Assembly (NCBI RefSeq): GCF_006439355.1
Contig: NZ_VFTG01000009.1
Coordinates: forward strand, 1 to 64,000
Reading direction: 5' to 3'
Source: Mesorhizobium sp. B4-1-3
GTDB taxonomy: Bacteria; Pseudomonadota; Alphaproteobacteria; Rhizobiales; Rhizobiaceae
Length of the DNA stretch: 64,000 nucleotides
A program made the position numbers and the translations under genes. Of the stretch, positions 57,980 to 64,000 are shown piece by piece (the first letter of the stretch is position 1; each line of letters begins with the position of its first letter). Under the pieces are notes generated by a model. That model saw only the letters and a list, made by a program, of their open reading frames with translations, was not told the DNA's origin and made no database searches.

Positions 57980-59476
57980 ATGATCGAATACGGTCATTTC
58001 ATCGGCGGCAAGCGTGTCGCCGGCACCAGCGGGCGCAAGCAGGATGTGATGCAGCCGATGGACGGCTCCGTGCGCGGCACGGTGGCTTTAGCCTCGCAGG
58101 CGGAACTGCGCGCCGCGGTCGAGAACGCCAAGGCGGCGCAGCCGAAATGGGCGGCCACCAACCCGCAGCGCCGCGTGCGCGTGCTGATGAAGTTCCTCGA
58201 GCTGGTCCAGCGCGACTATGACGAGCTGGCCGACATCCTGGCGCGCGAGCACGGCAAGACCATCGCCGATGCGCGCGGCGACATCCAGCGCGGCCTCGAA
58301 GTGGTCGAGGTCTGCATCGGCGCGCCGCATATGATGAAGGGCGAGTTCACCGACGGCGCCGGCCCCGGCATCGACGTCTATTCGATGCGCCAGCCGCTGG
58401 GCGTCGTCGCCGGCATCACCCCGTTCAACTTCCCGGCCATGATCCCGCTGTGGAAGATCGCTCCGGCCATCGCCTGCGGCAACGCCTTCATCCTGAAGCC
58501 CTCGGAGCGCGATCCGGGCGTGCCGATCCGCATTGCCGAGCTCTTCATCGAGGCCGGCCTCCCGGCCGGTATCCTCAACGTCGTCAACGGCGACAAGGAA
58601 GTGGTCGACGCCATCCTCGACGATCCGGACATCAAGGCCATCGGCTTCGTCGGCTCGACGCCGATCGCGCATTACATCTATTCGCGCGGCACCGCCTCGG
58701 GCAAGCGCGTGCAGTGCTTCGGCGGTGCCAAGAACCACATGATCATCATGCCCGACGCCGACATGGACCAGACGGTCGACGCCCTCATCGGCGCCGGCTA
58801 CGGCTCGGCCGGCGAGCGCTGCATGGCGATCTCGGTGGCGGTCCCGGTCGGCAACGACACCGCCAACCGGCTCATGGAAAAGCTGGTGCCGCGCGTCGAA
58901 AGCCTGAAGGTCGGCCCCTCGACGGATTCGTCCGCCGATTTCGGCCCGCTGGTGACGGCGCAAGCGCTGGAGCGCGTGAAGGGTTATGTCGATATCGGCG
59001 TCAAGGAAGGTGCCAAGCTCGTCGTCGACGGCCGCGGCTTCAAGATGCAGGGCTATGAGAACGGCTACTATATGGGCGGCTGCCTGTTCGACAATGTCAC
59101 CGCCGACATGCGCATCTACAAGGAAGAAATCTTCGGGCCGGTGCTCTCGGTGGTGCGCGCGCCGCGCTATGAGGACGCCATCAAGCTCGCCAACGACCAC
59201 GAGATGGGCAACGGCGTCGCCATCTTCACCCGCGACGGCGACGCCGCGCGTGACTTCGCCTCGCGCGTCCAGGTCGGCATGGTCGGCATCAACGTGCCGA
59301 TCCCGGTTCCGATCGCCTATTACACGTTCGGCGGCTGGAAGGCGTCGTCCTTCGGCGACCTCAACCAGCATGGCCCGGATGCGTTCCGCTTCTACACCAA
59401 GACCAAGACGGTCACCTCGCGCTGGCCGTCGGGCATCAAGGACGGCGCGGAGTTCGTCATCCCGACGATGTACTGA
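57980..59476 (+). CDS. mmsA: CoA-acylating methylmalonate-semialdehyde dehydrogenase
   Basis: Enzyme of 498 residues in the aldehyde dehydrogenase superfamily, converting methylmalonate or malonate semialdehyde plus CoA to propionyl- or acetyl-CoA. It acts in valine, beta-alanine, pyrimidine or inositol breakdown. Catalytic Cys281 is in SAGERCMAISVAV, with PLGVVAGITPFNFPAMIPLW and GYGSAGERCM. Start MIEYGHFIGGKRVAG at 57980. Divergent from a LysR gene. A terminator follows. Confidence 0.96.
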   Translation: MIEYGHFIGGKRVAGTSGRKQDVMQPMDGSVRGTVALASQAELRAAVENAKAAQPKWAATNPQRRVRVLMKFLELVQRDYDELADILAREHGKTIADARGDIQRGLEVVEVCIGAPHMMKGEFTDGAGPGIDVYSMRQPLGVVAGITPFNFPAMIPLWKIAPAIACGNAFILKPSERDPGVPIRIAELFIEAGLPAGILNVVNGDKEVVDAILDDPDIKAIGFVGSTPIAHYIYSRGTASGKRVQCFGGAKNHMIIMPDADMDQTVDALIGAGYGSAGERCMAISVAVPVGNDTANRLMEKLVPRVESLKVGPSTDSSADFGPLVTAQALERVKGYVDIGVKEGAKLVVDGRGFKMQGYENGYYMGGCLFDNVTADMRIYKEEIFGPVLSVVRAPRYEDAIKLANDHEMGNGVAIFTRDGDAARDFASRVQVGMVGINVPIPVPIAYYTFGGWKASSFGDLNQHGPDAFRFYTKTKTVTSRWPSGIKDGAEFVIPTMY

Positions 59477-59501
59477 GCGGACCGCCTTCAAGCGGGCATT
59501 G

Positions 59502-59532
59502 AAAAAAGCGCGGTGCAAATCGCGCTTTTTTC
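59502..59532 (+). terminator. Rho-independent terminator after mmsA
   Basis: Stem AAAAAAGCGCG / CGCGCTTTTTT with an 8-base loop, about 25 bp after the mmsA stop. Confidence 0.93.
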
Positions 59533-59767
59533 TTTATGCCGGGTCAACCTATCGCCTTTCTTGCTGCCGTCATCGCGGCGGCGCAACTCAAGGTGCGTGG
59601 TTCGAGGCGCGTCACGTTGAGAGCATCCGTACCTTCTAATAATTCCATAGCCGTGTGATGGAACCAACAGACCACCATCTGCCTTAGGCTGTATTCCTGC
59701 CATGCGTGCAGGCAACCAAGCAGCGCCGGTCAAGCCGGGGTTCTCGTCTGGCGCGAGGAGGTGTCAG

Positions 59768-60070
59768 ATGACACGATTTTTTGCGGCAGCACTATTGGCG
59801 GCGGCGGGGATGATCGCTGGAGCCGCGCCGGCGAGCGCGGCGGCGCAATGCGCGGCGCGGGCCGATATCATCAAGGCGCTTGGCGACAAGTTCCACGAAA
59901 CCGAGGCCGGACGCGGCCTGATCAACCCGAACGTCGTGCTCGAGATCTTTGTCTCGGATCAAGGAAGCTGGACGGTGCTCGCGTCCGACACCAAGGGCCA
60001 GAGTTGCGTGCTCTCCGTGGGCGAGGGCTGGGATAGCCCGACGATCACCGCGGCGATGCCAGGCGCCTGA
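59768..60070 (+). CDS. Small secreted hypothetical protein
   Basis: Protein of 100 residues with a signal peptide (FFAAALLAAAGMIAGAAPAS, cleavage near ASA-AA about residue 25) and two cysteines (QCAARAD and QSCVLS) that could form a disulfide. The body HETEAGRGLINPNVVLEIFV then SWTVLASDTKGQSCVL is not a family I can name with certainty. The ATG is preceded by GAGGAGGTG, a good ribosome site. It stands alone between mmsA and the hydroxyproline cassette. Confidence 0.7.
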   Translation: MTRFFAAALLAAAGMIAGAAPASAAAQCAARADIIKALGDKFHETEAGRGLINPNVVLEIFVSDQGSWTVLASDTKGQSCVLSVGEGWDSPTITAAMPGA

Positions 60071-60135
60071 AAACGACAGCGTTTTTTGAAAATGCGGTGG
60101 CCGGACAACCGGCGTCGCAGTTATCTGAAATTGCC

Positions 60136-60807
60136 CTACCGCGTGGCGGCGACTTCGGCGTGGCCGCGCAGCAGCGCCATCAGTTTCTTGGCATCCTTGG
60201 CGGCGGCTTCCTCGTCACCGTCGAGGATAGAGCGGATCAACGCGACGTGGTGCTCGGCCGATTCGGCCAGCCCGGTATCGGCCTTGTAGCGATACCAGAA
60301 GCGGCGGCTGTGGGTCTGCAAGGGGGCGGCGACACGCGCCGCGAAGTGGTTGTCGGCGGCGATCGCCAGCGCTTCGTCGAGCGCCTTGTCGGCCTGGATG
60401 AAGGCAAGCACGTTGCCCGAGATCACCGCCTTCTGCATCGCCAGAGCCGCCTCGTGGAACAGGTCGGCGGCCTCGCGGGTGACGAAGCGGGCGGCCGAGC
60501 GGGCGAGCACGACCTCGATGCCGCGCCGTGCATCCAGCACCCGCAGCCAGTCGCCGGCGTGAAGCGGCGCGACCGCGATCCCCGCGCGAGGCCTGATGTC
60601 GAGAAGTCCTTCCCAGGCGAGCCGCTGGATCGCTTCGCGCACCGGCGTGCGTCCGAGACCCAGCCGGTCGATCAGCGCGCCTTCGGTGACGAAGCTCGAC
60701 GGCGCCAGCTCGAGCGTGACGATCATGTGCTCCAGCGCGCGATAGGCCTTGGTCGCCGCCGGCTCGAAGGTCGCGTTGGCATCAGCGGATATCAGCGGGG
60801 AGATCAA
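60136..60807 (-). CDS. GntR family regulator of the hydroxyproline cassette
   Basis: GntR/FCD-type repressor of about 223 residues: helix-turn-helix LIDRLGLGRTPVREAIQRLA in the N-terminal half and an FCD effector domain with His/Asp metal ligands. TTG at 60807 is chosen because AGGAG lies 7 bases upstream. The ATG at 60840 would place the start beside the operator palindrome, with no ribosome site, but cannot be excluded. Divergent from the DapA-like gene with shared operators in the gap, it matches the position of HypR in Sinorhizobium meliloti. Its ligand is probably hydroxyproline or a breakdown product. Confidence 0.88.
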   Translation of the reverse strand: MISPLISADANATFEPAATKAYRALEHMIVTLELAPSSFVTEGALIDRLGLGRTPVREAIQRLAWEGLLDIRPRAGIAVAPLHAGDWLRVLDARRGIEVVLARSAARFVTREAADLFHEAALAMQKAVISGNVLAFIQADKALDEALAIAADNHFAARVAAPLQTHSRRFWYRYKADTGLAESAEHHVALIRSILDGDEEAAAKDAKKLMALLRGHAEVAATR

Positions 60808-60818
60808 TGGCCGGCTCC

Positions 60819-60839
60819 TGATATATTTTTCATATATCA
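60819..60839. promoter_or_regulatory. Operator palindrome near the GntR start
   Basis: Perfect inverted repeat TGATATAT, 5-bp spacer, ATATATCA. It lies in the leader of the GntR gene if translation starts at 60807, so the repressor could block its own message. Confidence 0.7.
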
Positions 60840-60884
60840 TAACGGATTCAGCATTGACGAGCCAGCTCTTATTAGATATACGAC

Positions 60885-60894
60885 TGATATATCA
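60885..60894. promoter_or_regulatory. Operator palindrome upstream of the DapA-like gene
   Basis: TGATATATCA is a perfect 10-bp palindrome sharing TGATATAT with the site at 60819-60839, 15 bp before the ATG. Two related sites in one divergent promoter region suggest one GntR protein binding both. Confidence 0.65.
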
Positions 60895-60909
60895 ATTGGA
60901 GAGACAGCC

Positions 60910-61839
60910 ATGTGGGCCGGAGTTTTCCCCGCCGTCACGACCAAATTCGCCGCCGACGACCGCCTCGACCATGCCGAGATGGAGCGCTGCTATTCGCTGC
61001 AGATGGAGGCCGGCTGCGACGGCATCATCGTCTGCGGCTCGCTCGGCGAGGGGCCGATGCTGTCGCATGACGAGAAGATCGAGGTGCTGAAAACGGCGCA
61101 GACAGTCGCCGGCAAGAAGCCGGTGCTCTTGACCGTCAACGAGCCCGGCACGCGCGAGGCGGCTGCTATTGCCAGGCGCGCCGCCAAGGAAGGCGCCGAC
61201 GGGCTGATGGTGGTGCCGAGCCCGATCTACCACACCAACCCGCAGGAAACCGTCTCGGCGCTTCGCGCTGTCGCGGAAGCCGGCGACCTGCCGGTGATGA
61301 TCTACTCCAACCGGCTTGCCTATCGCGTCGACGTAACCGTCGAGCTGATGGAGGAGCTGGCATCCGACAAGCGCTTCGTCGCCATCAAGGAATCCTCCGA
61401 CGACATCCGCCGCTCGACCGAGATCATCAACCGCTTCGGCGACCGCTACGACCTCTTCACCGGCGTCGACAACCTTGCCTTCGAGGCACTGTCGGTCGGC
61501 GCAATCGGCTGGGTCGCCGGACTGGTCACCGCCTTTCCGCGCGAGACGGTCGCCATCTATCAGCTGATGCGGCAGGGCCGCCGTGACGAGGCGCTGACGA
61601 TCTACCGCTGGTTCCGGCCCTTGCTCGACCTCGATGTCTCGACCTATCTGGTCCAAAACATCAAGCTTGCCGAAGTGCTGGCGATCGGTACCAATGACCG
61701 CGTGCGCATGCCGCGCCAGCCGCTGTCGGGCGAACGCCGCGAGGCGGTCGAGAAGATCGTCCGGGATGCGCTGGCGGTGCGGCCGATGCTGCCGTCGGAT
61801 CTTTCTCGACCAGTGGAGAGAATGGCGGCAGCCGAGTAA
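60910..61839 (+). CDS. DapA-family enzyme, pyrroline-4-hydroxy-2-carboxylate deaminase type
   Basis: Class I aldolase-fold enzyme of 309 residues in the dihydrodipicolinate synthase superfamily. The Schiff-base lysine is Lys160 (FVAIKESSDD) and the proton-relay tyrosine is Tyr132 (VMIYSNR). The context (hydroxyproline dehydrogenase and epimerase genes downstream, GntR upstream) fits pyrroline-4-hydroxy-2-carboxylate deaminase (HypD-like), which makes alpha-ketoglutarate semialdehyde, rather than lysine synthesis. Start MWAGVFPAVTTKF at 60910 with GGAGAG upstream. Confidence 0.88.
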   Translation: MWAGVFPAVTTKFAADDRLDHAEMERCYSLQMEAGCDGIIVCGSLGEGPMLSHDEKIEVLKTAQTVAGKKPVLLTVNEPGTREAAAIARRAAKEGADGLMVVPSPIYHTNPQETVSALRAVAEAGDLPVMIYSNRLAYRVDVTVELMEELASDKRFVAIKESSDDIRRSTEIINRFGDRYDLFTGVDNLAFEALSVGAIGWVAGLVTAFPRETVAIYQLMRQGRRDEALTIYRWFRPLLDLDVSTYLVQNIKLAEVLAIGTNDRVRMPRQPLSGERREAVEKIVRDALAVRPMLPSDLSRPVERMAAAE

Positions 61840-61853
61840 GAGGCAGGGTTCGC

Positions 61854-63242
61854 GTGCAGGAAAATTCCGAGGAGGGGCGCCGCCCCTCATCCGCCCTTCG
61901 GGCGCCGCGGCCCGCCGCTGTCGCTGCGGGCGTTCGTCATTCGGAAAGCCAAGCAACTGGCTTTCCGCCCGCTACGCGGAACACTCCTCACCCCCGTGAA
62001 CGGGGAAAAGGGGAAGACATCGCCATTATCGGTGGCGGCATCATAGGCATCTGCGCCGCGGCCTTCCTGTCCGAAGCGGGACGCAGCGTCACCGTCTTCG
62101 ACCGCACGGGGGTCTGCGAGGAGACGAGCTCCGGCAATGCCGCCGCCTTCGCCTTCTCCGACGTGCTGCCGCTGGCGCATAAGGGAATGATCCGGCAATT
62201 GCCGAAATGGCTCGCCGATCCGCTCGGGCCGTTGGCCATTCCGCCGGCCTATCTGCCCAAGCTCCTGCCCTGGCTGATCCGCTTCTGGCGGGCGGGTGCG
62301 GCGAAGCACTACGAGACGAGCCTCGCCACGCAGGCGGGCATGATGAAGCTCGCCGAAGCCGAATGGATGGGGCTGCTCGACCGCTCCGGCACGCGGCCGA
62401 TGCTGCGCGAGGACGGCTCGCTGGAATTCTATGAGAGCGAGGCGGAGTTCCGCGCCTCGCTGCCCGGCTGGGGCGAGCGCCAGCGTTTCGGCATCGGCTT
62501 CCGCCATGTCGAGGGCGAGGAGATGGCCGCGCTCCAGCCGGGTCTTTCGCCGCGCTTCGTCAAGGGCACCTTCGTGCCGGGATGGAAGACGGTCGCCGAT
62601 CCCAAGCTGCTCGGCAAGGCGGTCTGGGCCTATGCTGAAAAGCTCGACGCACGGTTCGAGCATGCGCGGGTCGAGCGCATCGAGGCTGGCGCAAACGGCG
62701 CCACGATCGTGCTTGCCGACGGTACCAGGCGGACGGCGAAGAAGCTCCTGATCGCCGCGGGCGCCTGGTCCCACCTCCTGGCAAGGGCTCTCGGCGACCG
62801 CATCCCGCTCGAAACCGAGCGCGGCTACAACACGACGCTGCCGGCGTCGGCTTTCGACGTGAAGCGGCAGCTGATCTTTTCCGGGCATGGCTTCGTCATT
62901 ACGCCGCTCGAAACCGGCCTGCGCGTCGGCGGGGCCGTGGAGCTCGGCGGCATCGAGAGGCCGCCCAACTTCGCGCGTTCCAAGGCGATGCTGGAGAAGG
63001 CGAAGCGTTTTCTGCCCGGGCTCGATCCGTCCGGCGGCCGCGAATGGATGGGTTTCCGCCCGTCGCTGCCGGATTCATTGCCGGTCATCGGCGCGGCGCG
63101 CGCGCCGAATGTCTATTATGCCTTCGGCCACGGCCATCTCGGCCTCACCCAGTCGGCGGCGACCGGCCGCTTGATCCGCGATGTCGTTCTCGGGCAGACT
63201 CTGCCGCTCGATCTCACGCCCTTCAGTCCGCAGCGTTTCTGA
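61854..63242 (+). CDS. FAD-dependent oxidoreductase, D-hydroxyproline dehydrogenase type, with a repeat-derived N-terminus
   Basis: DAO-family flavoenzyme of 462 residues that should oxidise cis-4-hydroxy-D-proline to pyrroline-4-hydroxy-2-carboxylate (HypO-like). The FAD motif DIAIIGGGIIGICAA begins at residue 55, where the normal protein should start. The first 50 or so residues (HPRERGKGE and the stretch before it) come from an intergenic hairpin repeat (61873-62005). No ATG, GTG or TTG lies between the GTG at 61854 and the FAD motif in this frame, so the extension seems to be translated. It follows the DapA-like gene by 14 bp; the epimerase gene is 12 bp downstream. Confidence 0.85.
   Translation: MQENSEEGRRPSSALRAPRPAAVAAGVRHSESQATGFPPATRNTPHPRERGKGEDIAIIGGGIIGICAAAFLSEAGRSVTVFDRTGVCEETSSGNAAAFAFSDVLPLAHKGMIRQLPKWLADPLGPLAIPPAYLPKLLPWLIRFWRAGAAKHYETSLATQAGMMKLAEAEWMGLLDRSGTRPMLREDGSLEFYESEAEFRASLPGWGERQRFGIGFRHVEGEEMAALQPGLSPRFVKGTFVPGWKTVADPKLLGKAVWAYAEKLDARFEHARVERIEAGANGATIVLADGTRRTAKKLLIAAGAWSHLLARALGDRIPLETERGYNTTLPASAFDVKRQLIFSGHGFVITPLETGLRVGGAVELGGIERPPNFARSKAMLEKAKRFLPGLDPSGGREWMGFRPSLPDSLPVIGAARAPNVYYAFGHGHLGLTQSAATGRLIRDVVLGQTLPLDLTPFSPQRF
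61873..62005. repeat. Hairpin repeat inserted in the 5' end of the FAD enzyme gene
   Basis: Four stem-loops in a row: AGGGGCGCCGCCCCT (61873-61887), CCGCCCTTCGGGCG (61891-61904), GGAAAGCC/GGCTTTCC (61943-61966) and CCCCGTGAACGGGG (61992-62005). Blocks GCCCCTCATCCGCCCTTCGG and CCCCGTGAACGGGG match the rhizobial repeat type at 35653-35780. It keeps one reading frame open from the GTG at 61854 to the FAD motif. Confidence 0.85.
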
Positions 63243-63254
63243 AAAGAGTGCATC

Positions 63255-64000
63255 ATGGCGAAAAAATCCTTCTTCTGCATCGACGGCCACACCTGCGGCA
63301 ACCCGGTGCGCCTGGTCGCCGGCGGTGGGCCGCTGCTCGAGGGCTCGACGATGATGGAGCGACGGGCGCATTTTCTGGCCGAATATGACTGGATCCGCAC
63401 CGGACTGATGTTCGAGCCGCGCGGCCATGACGTGATGTCGGGCTCTATCCTCTATCCGCCGACGCGCGAGGATTGCGATATCGCCATCCTGTTCATCGAG
63501 ACGTCGGGCTGCCTGCCGATGTGCGGCCATGGGACGATCGGCACGGTGACGATGGCGATCGAGCACGGGCTGGTGAAGCCGAAGACGCCGGGCGTCTTGA
63601 GGCTCGACACGCCGGCCGGCCTCGTCATCGCCGAATACAAGCAGCTTGGCGAATATGTCGAGGAGGTGCGCATCACCAATGTGCCCTCATTCCTCTATGC
63701 CGAAGGCCTGACCGTCGAATGCCCGGTGCTCGGCGAGATCAGCGTCGACGTCGCCTATGGCGGCAATTTCTACGCCATCGTCGAGCCGCAAAAGAATTAT
63801 CGCGACATGGCCGATTATTCGGCGGGCGACCTCATCGCCTGGAGCCCGGTGGTGCGCCAGCGCCTCAACGAGAAATACTCCTTCGTGCATCCGGAGAATC
63901 CCGGCATCAACCGGCTGTCGCACATGCTGTGGACCGGCAAGCCAAAACATGCCGAGGCCGATGCGCGCAACGCGGTCTTCTATGGCGACAAGGCGATCGA
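63255..64000 (+). CDS. 4-hydroxyproline epimerase, 3' end cut by the window edge
   Basis: Proline racemase superfamily enzyme converting trans-4-hydroxy-L-proline to cis-4-hydroxy-D-proline. 248 codons are present of about 333. The first active-site cysteine is Cys90 in CLPMCGHGTIGTVT; the second cysteine lies beyond the window. FFCIDGHTCGNPVRLVAGGG is the family opening. Start at 63255, 12 bp after the FAD enzyme gene. With the GntR, deaminase and dehydrogenase genes it forms a hydroxyproline catabolic cassette; the semialdehyde dehydrogenase and transporter are not visible here. Confidence 0.92.
   Translation, partial: MAKKSFFCIDGHTCGNPVRLVAGGGPLLEGSTMMERRAHFLAEYDWIRTGLMFEPRGHDVMSGSILYPPTREDCDIAILFIETSGCLPMCGHGTIGTVTMAIEHGLVKPKTPGVLRLDTPAGLVIAEYKQLGEYVEEVRITNVPSFLYAEGLTVECPVLGEISVDVAYGGNFYAIVEPQKNYRDMADYSAGDLIAWSPVVRQRLNEKYSFVHPENPGINRLSHMLWTGKPKHAEADARNAVFYGDKAI

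Noticed and set aside
60097..60909. Plus-strand frame fused ahead of the DapA-like gene
   Set aside because: It runs antisense through the GntR gene and the operators; the real start is at 60910.

Overview
The window is GC-rich alphaproteobacterial chromosome, most like Mesorhizobium or a close relative in the Phyllobacteriaceae. That assignment rests on gene order and style, not on a database search. The markers are the run rplU-rpmA-obgE-proB-proA-nadD-rsfS-rlmH-envC-like-ctpA-yibQ-like-rppH, an F1-only ATP synthase operon atpHAGDC, L21 with a helix-hairpin-helix tail, divergent yggS/leuS, and several palindromic intergenic repeat families of the kind common in rhizobia. No phage, transposase, integrase or CRISPR array is visible. 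Most of the window is core chromosome with small accessory catabolic and transport cassettes.

Layout. 1-4.3 kb: two aldo/keto reductases, an MFS exporter and a divergent LysR regulator. 4.4-5.1 kb: a Phd/VapC-type toxin-antitoxin pair. 5.2-10.2 kb: yggS, leuS, lptE and a small transaldolase. 10.3-13.7 kb: priA, an Asp/Glu racemase and a small membrane protein. 14.0-19.1 kb: the F1 ATP synthase operon, with a large inverted repeat between atpD and atpC. 19.2-23.5 kb: a hexuronate cassette (fructuronate reductase, uronate isomerase, a KduD-like dehydrogenase and a KdgF-like cupin). 23.7-27.6 kb: a sulfotransferase, a frameshifted LysE gene, recQ and a remnant with a SEC-C motif. 27.6-32.8 kb: a MarR regulator divergent from an MHS-family transporter and an AaeB/AaeX/AaeA-like efflux system. 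32.8-34.9 kb: a secreted protein, tRNA-Ser(CGA), rplU and rpmA. 35-49.1 kb: the conserved obgE to rppH block. 49.4-53.0 kb: alr, two Rnk-like genes and dadA. 53.2-56.6 kb: an envelope-targeted PLD-like and PLA2-like gene pair, then a frameshifted secreted protein gene. 56.7-59.5 kb: a LysR regulator divergent from mmsA. 60.1-64.0 kb: a hydroxyproline cassette (GntR regulator, deaminase, FAD dehydrogenase, epimerase cut by the window end).

How parts work together. In the hydroxyproline cassette the epimerase should convert trans-4-hydroxy-L-proline to the cis-D form, the FAD enzyme should oxidise it to pyrroline-4-hydroxy-2-carboxylate, and the DapA-family enzyme should deaminate that to alpha-ketoglutarate semialdehyde. 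The GntR regulator probably acts through TGATATAT palindromes in the divergent promoter region. In the uronate cassette UxaC isomerises glucuronate or galacturonate and UxuB reduces fructuronate, while the cupin and the KduD-like enzyme fit unsaturated uronate breakdown. Alr and DadA interconvert and oxidise alanine.

The most unusual observations are an intergenic hairpin repeat read in frame as the N-terminus of the hydroxyproline FAD enzyme, a roughly 133-bp interspersed repeat whose copies 2-4 begin 3-4 bp after the stop codon of the gene before them, composite rhizobial palindromes (one beside a LysR stop codon), two apparent one-base-deletion frameshifts, and the PLD/PLA2 gene pair. I did not find a clearly new multi-gene defence or mobile system.
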